Counted from the stretch's first letter, positions 1-7,730 are shown. The stretch: DNA of 19,017 nt from Sulfurospirillum arcachonense (GCA_015662785.1 DQTM01000263.1:1-19017); one strand, 5' to 3'. The notes: generated by a model not told the origin, from the letters alone. Numbers and translations are program-made.

Positions 1-372
1 ATTGAGAAAGAGCTTGATTTAAGTCGTACTTATATATGTGAGCTTAATATAGATGCTTTACCATATGAGAGAAAAGAGGCTGAGGCATACTCGAAATTCC
101 CTGAGAGCATCAGAGATTTGAGTTTGATGGTTTCAAAAAGTATGCAATTTAGTGAGCTTAAAAAATATATAGAGTCAATTGCTCCAAAAGAGATGATAAA
201 ACTTTATCCTATAGATGTATATGAAGATGAATCATTTGGTGATAAGATTAGTCTAACTATTAAATTTCACTTTCAATCAAATGAGAAAACTTTTGAAGAT
301 GAAGAGGTAGCTAATATAATAGAAGAGATGTTAAAATCGATTCAAGAGAAATTTGGAATTACAGTAAGATGA
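1..372 (+). CDS. pheT: Phenylalanyl-tRNA synthetase beta subunit, C-terminal end (5' truncated by window)
   Basis: The frame is open from base 1 and ends with TGA at 370-372, giving the last 123 residues of the protein. PheT pairs with PheS in the cytoplasmic heterotetramer that charges tRNA-Phe. The visible part matches the C-terminal anticodon-binding (FDX-ACB) domain: a start like RTYICELNIDAL, then KFPESIRDLSLMV, then a conserved tail FGITVR. An in-frame TTG at 118 is an internal codon, not a start, because the matching protein sequence continues upstream of it to the window edge. The stop overlaps the aroA start as ATGA. The following genes match the pheT-aroA-ispH-rpsA order I recall in Helicobacter and Campylobacter, which supports the identification. 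The catalytic and editing domains lie outside the window. Confidence 0.93.
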   Translation: MEKELDLSRTYICELNIDALPYERKEAEAYSKFPESIRDLSLMVSKSMQFSELKKYIESIAPKEMIKLYPIDVYEDESFGDKISLTIKFHFQSNEKTFEDEEVANIIEEMLKSIQEKFGITVR

Positions 373-1655
373 CATCTTTACATGTAGCTCCAAAGGGTGA
401 ATTTGTCTTTGAAACAGATGCAATAGCAAGTGATAAATCTATATCACACAGATGTGCTATTTTTTCACTTTTGAGCGATAAACCTTCAATAGTAAGAAAT
501 TTTTTAAATGCAGAAGATACCCTTTGTACTCTTAGTATTTCTGAGAGTCTTGGTGCTACTGTAAAAATAGATGGTGATACTTTAGTTATAACTCCACCAA
601 AAGAGTTAAAAGAACCAGATTCTATACTTGATTGTGGAAACTCTGGAACTGCGATACGTCTTTTGATGGGATTTTTATCTTCATTAGAAGGTTTTTACGT
701 TCTTCATGGAGACAAGTATTTAGCAAGTCGCCCTATGAAAAGAGTAGCAAATCCGCTTAGAGAGATTGGCGCAAATATAGATGGTCGTGAAGATGGAGAA
801 CTAGCACCTATAAGTATAAGAGGAGCTAAGTTAGCACCATTTAACTATGATAGCCCTATCGCTTCTGCACAAGTGAAGAGTGCTTTAATACTCGCTGGTT
901 TAAGAGCTGATGGAGTTTCAACTTTGAGTGAACCAACTCTAAGTCGTGACCATACAGAGAAGATGTTAAGAGGTATGGGTGTCAACATAATAAGTGATGG
1001 ATGTAAAGTAACTCTTCATCCTATGACAAAACCACTTAAGCCTTTAGATATAACAGTACCAAATGACCCATCGAGCGGTTTTTTCTTTGCAGTAGCTGCT
1101 GCAATTACTCCAAACTCTAAAGTGACTCTAAAAAATATGCTGTTAAATCCTACAAGAGTAGAAGCGTATAAAGTTCTTCAACGAATGGGTACAAAAGTAG
1201 AGTTTATTGAAAAAGAGAACAGCTATGATAGTGTTGGAGATATAGTTATAGAGTACGCTCCTTTACAAGGTGTTGTAGTTGAAGACAATATAGCATGGCT
1301 TATAGATGAGTTGCCAGCTCTAAGTATCGCTTTTGGCTGTGCAAAGGGTAAAAGTTTAGTTAAAAATGCAAAAGAGCTTAGAGTAAAAGAGTGTGATAGA
1401 ATCTCATCAGTAGTCCAAAATCTAAAAAAATGTGGTCTTCAAGTTGACGAGTTTGAAGACGGATATGAAGTAATTGGAGGAGAGTTTAAAAGTGCAACTT
1501 GTGATAGTCATGGCGATCATAGATTAGCTATGAGTTTTGCAATAGCAGGACTGAAAGCTCCTATGAACATAACAGATACACAGTGTATACAGACCTCTTT
1601 CCCAAACTTTATAGAGCTTCTTTCAAATCTAGGAGAAGTATCTTATGGAAATTAA
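369..1655 (+). CDS. aroA: 3-phosphoshikimate 1-carboxyvinyltransferase (EPSP synthase), class II-like
   Basis: It joins shikimate-3-phosphate and phosphoenolpyruvate to form EPSP, the sixth step of the shikimate pathway, in the cytoplasm. At 428 residues it has the usual family length. Visible motifs are DKSISHR (22-28, substrate-binding lysine and arginine), LDCGNSGTAIR (87-97), GDKYLASRPM, SAQVKSALI, SRDHTEKML, NPTRVEAY, KECDRI and DHRLAMSFAIAG. The set GDKx, SAQxK, RxHTE and NxTR is what I remember as characteristic of class II EPSP synthases. The glycine of the NSGT loop (Gly93) is retained, where the Agrobacterium CP4 enzyme has alanine. The ATG overlaps the pheT stop by four bases, so translation is probably coupled. 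The gene's 3' end overlaps ispH by 11 bases. No promoter is seen between the genes. Confidence 0.96.
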   Translation: MTSLHVAPKGEFVFETDAIASDKSISHRCAIFSLLSDKPSIVRNFLNAEDTLCTLSISESLGATVKIDGDTLVITPPKELKEPDSILDCGNSGTAIRLLMGFLSSLEGFYVLHGDKYLASRPMKRVANPLREIGANIDGREDGELAPISIRGAKLAPFNYDSPIASAQVKSALILAGLRADGVSTLSEPTLSRDHTEKMLRGMGVNIISDGCKVTLHPMTKPLKPLDITVPNDPSSGFFFAVAAAITPNSKVTLKNMLLNPTRVEAYKVLQRMGTKVEFIEKENSYDSVGDIVIEYAPLQGVVVEDNIAWLIDELPALSIAFGCAKGKSLVKNAKELRVKECDRISSVVQNLKKCGLQVDEFEDGYEVIGGEFKSATCDSHGDHRLAMSFAIAGLKAPMNITDTQCIQTSFPNFIELLSNLGEVSYGN

Positions 1656-2475
1656 ACTAGCAAAAAATTATGGTTTTTGTTTCGGAGTTAAAAGAGCTAT
1701 TAATATAGCTGAAAACTCACAAGATGCTTCTACTATAGGACCTCTTATACATAATAATGAAGAGATTAAAAGACTAAAAGCCAATTTTAATGTAGATACT
1801 CTTAAAGATGCTAGTGAAGCAAAAGATGTAAAAAAAGCCATTATTAGAACGCATGGTATAACTAAAGGTGATTTAAATACATTGACAAAAAGTGGCACTA
1901 AAATCATAGATGCAACTTGCCCATTTGTTACTAAACCACAACAGATTTGTAAAGAGATGAGTGAAGAGGGTTATGATGTTGTTATCTTTGGAGATGAAAA
2001 TCATCCAGAAGTTAGAAGTGTTCAAAGTTACGCTAAAAATGGTGCAAAAGTAGTTTTAAGTGTTAGAGATGTAGATACCTTAGAGTTGCGTCAAAAAGTT
2101 GCAATCGTATCTCAGACAACAAGAAAAGTAGAAGAATTTTTAAAAATCGTTAATTATTTGTGTGTAAATTATAAAGAAGTCAGAGTTTTCAACACTATCT
2201 GTAATGCAACTTCTGAAAATCAAGACGCTGCTAGAGATTTAGCGAAAGAGGCTGATGTGATGATAGTAATTGGTGGTAAAAACTCATCAAATACTAAGCA
2301 ACTTTTTAGCATATCAAAAGAGTGTTGTAGTGATAGTTTTTTGATAGAAAATGAAAAAGAGTTAAAAAAAGAGTGGTTTAAAAATAAGAATTTATGTGGC
2401 ATAACTGCTGGTGCATCGACTCCTGACTGGATAATTCAAAAAGTTATTGGAAAAATAAGCAAAATTAAAGTATAA
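1645..2475 (+). CDS. ispH: 4-hydroxy-3-methylbut-2-enyl diphosphate reductase
   Basis: IspH (LytB) is the last enzyme of the MEP isoprenoid pathway. It reduces HMBPP to isopentenyl and dimethylallyl diphosphate with an Fe-S cluster. The 276-residue protein shows all three cluster cysteines: Cys12 in GFCFGVKRA, Cys92 in DATCPFV and Cys186 in NTICNAT. It also has the catalytic glutamate region NHPEVRS (Glu122) and the SQTT segment (156-159). A Shine-Dalgarno AGGAG at 1631-1635 sits nine bases before the ATG, inside the end of aroA. The 11-base overlap with aroA indicates a shared transcript. The TAA stop lies inside a TATAAT box that probably drives rpsA. The length is slightly short compared with the E. 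coli enzyme but normal for this phylum. Confidence 0.96.
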   Translation: MEIKLAKNYGFCFGVKRAINIAENSQDASTIGPLIHNNEEIKRLKANFNVDTLKDASEAKDVKKAIIRTHGITKGDLNTLTKSGTKIIDATCPFVTKPQQICKEMSEEGYDVVIFGDENHPEVRSVQSYAKNGAKVVLSVRDVDTLELRQKVAIVSQTTRKVEEFLKIVNYLCVNYKEVRVFNTICNATSENQDAARDLAKEADVMIVIGGKNSSNTKQLFSISKECCSDSFLIENEKELKKEWFKNKNLCGITAGASTPDWIIQKVIGKISKIKV

Positions 2476-2476
2476 T
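2471..2476 (+). promoter_or_regulatory. Candidate -10 box of an rpsA promoter
   Basis: A perfect TATAAT overlaps the ispH stop codon. Campylobacterota sigma-70 promoters rely mainly on the -10 box, so the missing -35 box is not a strong objection. Transcription would start near 2483, immediately before the left arm of the hairpin at 2484. This is inferred from spacing only. Confidence 0.55.
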
Positions 2477-2483
2477 AGAGCAA

Positions 2484-2529
2484 TTTTATGTGAACCAATG
2501 TATACCAGCTTGGTGCTACTCACATAAAA
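2484..2529 (+). promoter_or_regulatory. Structured rpsA leader hairpin
   Basis: TTTTATGTGA (2484-2493) pairs perfectly with TCACATAAAA (2520-2529). Inside, ACCAA (2494-2498) can pair with TTGGT (2510-2514). A competing ACCA-loop-TGGT pairing within 2504-2514 uses part of the same strand. The 3' side is followed by A-rich rather than T-rich sequence, so it is not a standard terminator. It lies in the 79-base gap before rpsA and ends 14 bases before the Shine-Dalgarno AAGGGA (2544-2549). S1 represses its own mRNA in E. coli, so an autoregulatory role is possible. Stabilisation of the mRNA 5' end is another option. I could not match it to a known riboswitch. Confidence 0.6.
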
Positions 2530-2554
2530 AACAAAATTAAAACAAGGGAATAAA

Positions 2555-4234
2555 ATGGTAAATGAGGCGAACGAGACAGTTCAATCTGAAGCTGTAGATG
2601 AATTAGAGGAGATGGATTTTGCAGCAATGCTAGAGGAGTCTTTCAAAAAAGATTCTGGAAGAGATGCACTAATTGATGGTGTTATTGTTGAAATTAAAGA
2701 TGATGTTGCTTTAGTTGATGTGGGTAAGAAGTCAGAAGGACGTCTATACACTTCAGAGATAACTGATAGCGAAGGCAATGTTACATATAAAGTAGGCGAT
2801 ACAATCAAAGTTGTAATCACTGGTTTCAGAAACGAACGTCCAAGTGTTTCTCATACGAAAGCGATTCGTAAAGAGCGTGTAAAATCATTTATTGCTGATT
2901 ATAAAGAAGAAGAAGATACAACTTTTGACTTAAAAGTTGTTGGTAAAAACAAAGGTGGATTCATTGTTGAAAATGAAGATGGAGTAGAATTTTTCCTTCC
3001 ACGTTCACAAGCAGCTGTAAGAGACATGAATGCTCTTATGGGTAAAATGGTAAAAGTTAAAATTATTAAGATAGACAAAGATAACGAGTCTATAGTTGTT
3101 TCAAGAAAAAAATGTCTTGATGATGATAGAAAAAAGAGAAAAGAGATAGTTCAAGAGCTAATCGATGCTGATGAAGTTGTTGATGGAACTATTAAGAAAA
3201 TTACAACTTACGGTATGTTTGTTGATATTGGTGGTGTTGATGGACTTGTTCACTATAGTGAGATAAGCTACAAAGGGCCTGTTAATCCTAGTACTATCTA
3301 CTCTGAAGGTGAAGTTGTTCCTGTCAAAGCTATCAAGTATGATAAAGAAAAAAGACATCTTTCACTTTCAATCAAAGCTGCTATGCCAGATCCTTGGAAA
3401 GAGATTCAAGATCAGTTAGATGTTGGAGATTCAATTCAAGTTGAAGTTAGCAATATTGAGCCTTATGGTGCATTTGTTGATCTTGGAAACGACATTGAGG
3501 GTTTCTTGCATATCTCAGAAATAAGCTGGGATAAAAATATTAAACATCCTAAAGATTATATTAGTGAGAATCAAGAAATTGAAGTAGAAGTTATTGAAAT
3601 TAATTGTGAAGAGAGAAGATTAAGAGTATCTCTAAAAAATTTTCTTCCAAAGCCATTTGAAGATTTCTTAAAAAATTATAATACAGGTGATGTAGTTAAA
3701 GGTATCGTTACAACTATCACAAACTTTGGTGCATTTATCAAAATAGGTGGTATTGAAGGACTTTTACATAATGAAGATGCTTCTTGGAATAGAAGTGATA
3801 AATGTAAAGAACTGTTAACAACAGGTGATGAAGTAGAAGTTAAAATTATCAAGATTGATGACATCAATGAAAAAGTAAGTTTGAGCAAAAAAGAGTTAGA
3901 AGATAGCCCAATTGCAAGTTATGCTAAGAGCCACTCAAATGGTGATATTGTAACTGGTAAGATTAGAGATATCAAAGACTTTGGTGTTTTTGTCGAACTT
4001 GAAGACAATGTTGATGCACTAATTCGTACAGAAGATTTACTTCCTGATGCTGAAGAAGAGTTAAAGATTGGTGATGAGATTGAAGCTGCTATCTCTTTCA
4101 TTGATGATAGAAAAAATCGTATTAGACTATCTGTAAGAAGACTTTCTAAGCAAAAAGAGAGAGAAGTACTAAAAGAGATCAATAAAGAAGAAAAGATGAC
4201 TCTTGGAGACATCATCAAAGATCAATTGAAGTAA
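2555..4234 (+). CDS. rpsA: 30S ribosomal protein S1
   Basis: S1 binds mRNA on the small ribosomal subunit and helps start translation of structured or weakly signalled messages. The 559-residue protein contains six S1 RNA-binding repeats, at roughly 41-108, 120-190, 208-275, 293-365, 380-448 and 466-532. Repeats three to six are recognisable by the recurring pattern GxFVxxGxxxGLxHxSE (for example YGMFVDIGGVDGLVHYSEIS and YGAFVDLGN). The six-repeat layout is the same as in E. coli S1. The start ATG has a Shine-Dalgarno AAGGGA at 2544-2549, five bases upstream. The acidic N-terminus (VDELEEMDFAAMLEESF) matches the ribosome-anchoring region. Only three bases separate its stop from the next gene. 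The structured leader upstream suggests control at the RNA level. Confidence 0.96.
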   Translation: MVNEANETVQSEAVDELEEMDFAAMLEESFKKDSGRDALIDGVIVEIKDDVALVDVGKKSEGRLYTSEITDSEGNVTYKVGDTIKVVITGFRNERPSVSHTKAIRKERVKSFIADYKEEEDTTFDLKVVGKNKGGFIVENEDGVEFFLPRSQAAVRDMNALMGKMVKVKIIKIDKDNESIVVSRKKCLDDDRKKRKEIVQELIDADEVVDGTIKKITTYGMFVDIGGVDGLVHYSEISYKGPVNPSTIYSEGEVVPVKAIKYDKEKRHLSLSIKAAMPDPWKEIQDQLDVGDSIQVEVSNIEPYGAFVDLGNDIEGFLHISEISWDKNIKHPKDYISENQEIEVEVIEINCEERRLRVSLKNFLPKPFEDFLKNYNTGDVVKGIVTTITNFGAFIKIGGIEGLLHNEDASWNRSDKCKELLTTGDEVEVKIIKIDDINEKVSLSKKELEDSPIASYAKSHSNGDIVTGKIRDIKDFGVFVELEDNVDALIRTEDLLPDAEEELKIGDEIEAAISFIDDRKNRIRLSVRRLSKQKEREVLKEINKEEKMTLGDIIKDQLK

Positions 4235-4237
4235 TAT

Positions 4238-4717
4238 ATGCAAAAAAAGGTAACTATAGCGTTATTTGCACTACTTGTTGTCGTTTTAGGTATGGTTTTA
4301 TCAAACCTACTTAATGAAGAGACGGGTAGTGTTCATATTGATGCTCAGTACCTTTCTCCTTCACAAAAAAAGAGTGAAGAGATACTAAAAAATAAAACTT
4401 GGTCAGAGGCTCTTGCTAGCACAAATGAGACCAAGTTTTCATTCCCCGTAAATGAACTTTATATGCAGATAGATTTAAAAAAATATATCCCTCCAAAAGT
4501 TAAATCTTATAGATTAGTTGTAGACCGTGCTGATCGCTATTCGCTTTTTTGTATAGTTCAAACACTATCACAAATGAATTTGCCATATGTAGTAGAGAAG
4601 CGTGATAAAGTACCTACAATACATGTTGGTAGTAAAACTAAAAATTCACTTAAAAGTGTAGTAGAAAAACTTAAAGATTATGACATAGAGTCAAAAATAG
4701 TAGAAGTATGGTTATAA
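4238..4717 (+). CDS. Membrane-anchored protein of unknown function, conserved between rpsA and serA
   Basis: I do not recognise a functional family. The 159-residue product begins with a basic stretch and one hydrophobic helix (about residues 4-25, TIALFALLVVVLGMVLSNLL), followed by a soluble, charged remainder. It is therefore probably a periplasmic domain held in the inner membrane. The C-terminal half (about 80-159) is the most regular part, with alternating strands and helices (YRLVVDRADRY, VVEKLKDYDIESKIVEVWL) like a small alpha/beta domain. The gene starts three bases after the rpsA stop with no good Shine-Dalgarno, so it probably depends on rpsA translation. From memory, H. pylori (HP0398) and C. 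jejuni (Cj0892c) carry an uncharacterised gene at the same place, which argues for a real and conserved function. Confidence 0.8.
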   Translation: MQKKVTIALFALLVVVLGMVLSNLLNEETGSVHIDAQYLSPSQKKSEEILKNKTWSEALASTNETKFSFPVNELYMQIDLKKYIPPKVKSYRLVVDRADRYSLFCIVQTLSQMNLPYVVEKRDKVPTIHVGSKTKNSLKSVVEKLKDYDIESKIVEVWL

Positions 4718-4754
4718 ACCCAAACTATGAAATAGAAGTCACTAAAATAGTAGT

Positions 4755-4760
4755 TATAAT
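4755..4760 (+). promoter_or_regulatory. Candidate -10 box of a serA promoter
   Basis: A perfect TATAAT in the 73-base gap before serA would place the transcript start near 4767, giving a leader of about 24 bases that includes the Shine-Dalgarno AAAAGGA at 4776-4782. No operator-like repeat is obvious. The upstream genes may also read through. Confidence 0.5.
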
Positions 4761-4790
4761 TGAATAGTTATTGATAAAAGGAAAAATTTA

Positions 4791-6371
4791 ATGAAGAAAA
4801 TAATAGTATGTGATGCAATACATGAAAAAGGTTTTGAGCTTTTAAGAAAAGAAGAAGGTATAGAAATTATAGATGCTGTTAAAGTTCCTAAAGATGAACT
4901 TTTAAAGATTATTGGAACAGCAGATGTTGCTATAACAAGAAGCTCAACAGATGTTGATGAGAAATTTTTAAATGCGGCAAAAAATTTAAAAGCGATTGTA
5001 AGAGCTGGTGTTGGTGTTGATAATGTTGACCAAGAGGGTTGCAGTAGACGTGGAATAATAGCTATGAATGTTCCAACAGCAAATACTATAGCTGCAGTAG
5101 AACTTACTATGGCTCATCTTTTGGGAACTGCAAGAAGTTTTCCAAATGCAAATAATCATCTTAAAATTGATAGAGTATGGAAAAGAGAGAAGTGGTATGG
5201 AGTTGAACTTAGTGGAAAGAAACTAGGAGTTATTGGTTTTGGAAATATTGGAAGTCGTGTTGCAACTCGTGCAAAGAGTTTCGATATGGAAATCATAGCA
5301 TATGACCCATATATTACATCTTCTAAAGCAACAGACTTAGATATGGAATACACTACTAACTTTGAAGATATTTTAGCTTGTGATTTTATAACAATTCATA
5401 CTCCAAAGAACAAAGAGACAACAGATATTATTTCAACTGATGAGATAGCAAAGATGAAAGATGGTGTTAGATTAGTAAACTGTGCTCGTGGTGGACTCTA
5501 TAATGAGAAAGCACTTTATGAGGGCATAAAAAGTGGTAAAATTGCTTATGCTGGGATTGATGTTTTTTCATATGAGCCTGCAACGGATCATTTTTTACTC
5601 GACCTTGAAAACATCTGTGTAACTCCTCATCTTGGAGCAAATACACGTGAGTCACAAGAGAAAATCGCAATTCAAGCCGCTGAAAATGCTATAAGTGCTG
5701 CACGTGGTGTGAGTTATCCAAATGCTCTAAATCTTCCTATAAAAGCGGAAGACTTACCACCATTTGTTGAACCTTATTTAGAGTTAGTTCAAAAAATGGG
5801 ATTTTTATGTGCTCAAATAAATAAAGCATCTATAAAATCAGTAAAAATTGAAGCCGAAGGTGAAGTTGGAGAACATGTAAAATCACTATTAACATTTGCA
5901 CTAGTAGGTTCACTTAAAGAGTCAATGGGTGATAAGATTAACTATGTGAATGCAGAGTTTATAGCGCAGGAGAAGGCGATAGAAATAAAGCATGAAGCAC
6001 TTAATAATACAGGTGGTTATAAAAATAAAATAACTGTTAGACTTACAACAGAAAAAGGTGTTACGACTGTTAGTGGTACTGTTTTTGGTGAAGATGAGCA
6101 ACGCATTGTTGGTATTAATGGTTTTAAGTTTGATTTTAAACCAAAAGGGAAGATGATTATCTTTAAGAACTCAGATGTTCCTGGTGTTATCGCTGATATA
6201 TCTTCAATGCTTTCAAGTGAGGGGGTCAATATCGCTGACTTTAGACTTGGTCGAGATGAGCATGGTTTAGCTATGGCAGTTATTTTAGTTGATGAAAATA
6301 TTGAAAAGAAATTAATTTTAAAACTAAATGAATTAGATACGTGTATTTGGGCTGAGTACGCTGTTATATAA
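4791..6371 (+). CDS. serA: D-3-phosphoglycerate dehydrogenase (long form with ACT domain)
   Basis: SerA oxidises 3-phosphoglycerate to 3-phosphohydroxypyruvate with NAD, the first committed step of serine synthesis. The 526-residue protein is the long form. An N- and C-terminal split substrate domain surrounds an NAD domain with GFGNIG (149-154) and the acidic cofactor residue in YDPY (181-184). The catalytic Arg lies in CARGG (Arg233), the Glu in SYEP (Glu262) and the His in TPHLGANTRE (His280). An intervening allosteric-substrate-binding domain spans about 300-445. A C-terminal ACT domain (about 452-526, VPGVIADISSMLSSEGVNIA) probably senses serine. AAAAGGA at 4776-4782 is eight bases before the ATG. 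The next gene starts 16 bases downstream, so the two are probably co-transcribed. Confidence 0.95.
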   Translation: MKKIIVCDAIHEKGFELLRKEEGIEIIDAVKVPKDELLKIIGTADVAITRSSTDVDEKFLNAAKNLKAIVRAGVGVDNVDQEGCSRRGIIAMNVPTANTIAAVELTMAHLLGTARSFPNANNHLKIDRVWKREKWYGVELSGKKLGVIGFGNIGSRVATRAKSFDMEIIAYDPYITSSKATDLDMEYTTNFEDILACDFITIHTPKNKETTDIISTDEIAKMKDGVRLVNCARGGLYNEKALYEGIKSGKIAYAGIDVFSYEPATDHFLLDLENICVTPHLGANTRESQEKIAIQAAENAISAARGVSYPNALNLPIKAEDLPPFVEPYLELVQKMGFLCAQINKASIKSVKIEAEGEVGEHVKSLLTFALVGSLKESMGDKINYVNAEFIAQEKAIEIKHEALNNTGGYKNKITVRLTTEKGVTTVSGTVFGEDEQRIVGINGFKFDFKPKGKMIIFKNSDVPGVIADISSMLSSEGVNIADFRLGRDEHGLAMAVILVDENIEKKLILKLNELDTCIWAEYAVI

Positions 6372-6387
6372 CTTTTAAGGAGTGTGT

Positions 6388-7566
6388 GTGGGCTTAAAAA
6401 GTAATTTGAAAGAGGAGTATTCTCCTCTTTATTTTTTGGCTTCTTTGGGAGCTGGTGGGTTAAGTGTTGCTATTTATATGTATTTGATGTTTATGATAGA
6501 ACATCCAAAAGTCCCTTTGGCTACTTTTGAGTATATATTTCCATTGATTAAAGCAGGTAATTTTATTTCTCTGTTAGTAGTTTTGAATATTCTATTAGTA
6601 TTAATCTTCTCTTATCTCCATTTTAGACTTTTGTTTTGGAATATAAAAGAGTATAAATTATTTAAAAAAACTGAGAAATATAAGAAGTTAAAAACTACAA
6701 ATGATGAAGTTACTCTTATGGCTATTCCTCTTACTTTAGCAATGACAATTAACGTATGTTTTGTTCTTGGGGCAGCACTTGTTCCTGGACTTTGGGGTGT
6801 AGTTGAGTACATGTTTCCATTTGCAATAGCGGCTTTTTTAGCAGTAGGTATTTATGGGCTTAAGATATATGGTGATTTTATAACAAGACTTGTAGTAAGC
6901 GGAGGATTTGATTTTGAAAAAAATTCAAATTTTTCGCAAATGTTAGCAACTTTTGCATTCTCTATGGTTTCAGTTGGATTAGCTGCTCCAGGGGCTATGA
7001 GTCATTATGTTGGTGTGTCTGCTATTGGACTTTTTTTCTCAATATTTTTTATGATTCTATCTATAGTATTGGTTTTAAAATCAATGTTTTTAGCTTTTAA
7101 ATCTATGTATAGATATGGTATTTCTCCAGAATCAGCAGGAAGTTTGTGGATGCTTATACCTATATCAACTCTTTTAGGTATTGCTCTTATTCGTATCAGT
7201 TTTGGGTTGGTACATAATTTTGACCAAGAGCCATCTCCTTCATTTTTATTTATGTTTTCATCTGCAATTGTCTCTTTTCAAATTATAATTGGATTGTTTG
7301 GATATAAGGTTATGAAAACTTTAGGATATTTTAGAGATTATCTACATTCAGATATTAAAAGTACTGCTGCGTTAGGTCTTGTTTGTCCTGGTGTTGCATT
7401 TTTTGTATTTGGCATGTTTTTTATCTTTTTTGGACTTTTGAAAAATGGAATAGTAGAAATGTTTTCAATAGAGTACTTTATTGTGCTATTACCTTTTGTA
7501 TTTATTCAAATAAAAACTATACAAATATTTTTTAAACTTTTAAAAAAACTAATTTATGTAAGGTAA
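6388..7566 (+). CDS. Ten-helix inner membrane protein, possibly TehA/SLAC1-like transporter
   Basis: The product is almost entirely hydrophobic, with about ten membrane helices that I count by eye from residue 15 to the end, joined by short loops. A basic loop (KEYKLFKKTEKYKKLK) follows helix two. Ten helices and the spacing recall the TehA/SLAC1 anion-channel and tellurite-resistance family, but no diagnostic motif is clear. NCBI also uses the name TsoY for a family of related (seleno)proteins, and the VCFVLGAALVPGLWG segment may fit it. Both ideas come from memory. A frame exists from GTG 6382, but the Shine-Dalgarno AAGGAG occupies 6377-6382 and overlaps that codon. The GTG at 6388, five bases after it, is the better start (392 residues). 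The stop codon lies inside the terminator stem. Confidence 0.72.
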   Translation: MGLKSNLKEEYSPLYFLASLGAGGLSVAIYMYLMFMIEHPKVPLATFEYIFPLIKAGNFISLLVVLNILLVLIFSYLHFRLLFWNIKEYKLFKKTEKYKKLKTTNDEVTLMAIPLTLAMTINVCFVLGAALVPGLWGVVEYMFPFAIAAFLAVGIYGLKIYGDFITRLVVSGGFDFEKNSNFSQMLATFAFSMVSVGLAAPGAMSHYVGVSAIGLFFSIFFMILSIVLVLKSMFLAFKSMYRYGISPESAGSLWMLIPISTLLGIALIRISFGLVHNFDQEPSPSFLFMFSSAIVSFQIIIGLFGYKVMKTLGYFRDYLHSDIKSTAALGLVCPGVAFFVFGMFFIFFGLLKNGIVEMFSIEYFIVLLPFVFIQIKTIQIFFKLLKKLIYVR

Positions 7567-7592
7567 AAGCTCTTAAGAGCTTTTACCTTTTT
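7561..7592 (+). terminator. Rho-independent terminator after the serA-membrane protein genes
   Basis: AGGTAAAAGCTCTT (7561-7574) and AAGAGCTTTTACCT (7575-7588) form a perfect 28-base palindrome, followed by a T run to 7592. The tight stem-loop plus T tract is a textbook terminator. It contains the TAA stop of the membrane protein gene and closes the housekeeping run. Confidence 0.88.
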
Positions 7593-7680
7593 ATGGAATG
7601 TCTTAATAAGCTAGACACTATTTAATTCAGTAATTTAGATAAAATAATGTTAAAATATTATGAAGTTTAATAAGATTAAA

Positions 7681-7712
7681 ATATACGTGTATTAGCTATA
7701 ATACACGTATAT
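7681..7712 (+). promoter_or_regulatory. Operator-like inverted repeat covering the -10 box of the efflux operon
   Basis: Perfect 14-base arms, ATATACGTGTATTA (7681-7694) and TAATACACGTATAT (7699-7712), flank a 4-base spacer. A TATAAT box (7697-7702) lies in the spacer and right arm, so a dimeric repressor bound here would block RNA polymerase. The transcript would start near 7709, giving about 22 bases before the ATG at 7731. Size and symmetry fit a TetR-type operator, the usual regulator of RND pumps (for example CmeR in Campylobacter). No regulator gene is present in the window. Confidence 0.7.
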
Positions 7713-7730
7713 ATATCAATGGAGAAAATA

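Noticed and set aside
2489..2524. CRP-like site from TGTGA...TCACA
   Set aside because: The half sites are separated by far more than the six bases such a site needs.
2484..2529. Terminator of the pheT-ispH genes
   Set aside because: The stem is followed by A-rich sequence, and no T tract follows on either strand.
3919..4218. 99-codon serine-rich open frame opposite rpsA
   Set aside because: It is the mirror of the acidic and lysine-rich S1 sequence and lacks any promoter or ribosome binding site.
6388..7566. Selenocysteine codon in the ten-helix protein
   Set aside because: There is no in-frame TGA. The candidate positions are ordinary TGT cysteine codons.
7719..7730. Upstream ATG as the start of the outer membrane factor
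   Set aside because: It has no ribosome binding site and lies about ten bases from the predicted transcript start. The ATG at 7731 has GGAG at six bases.
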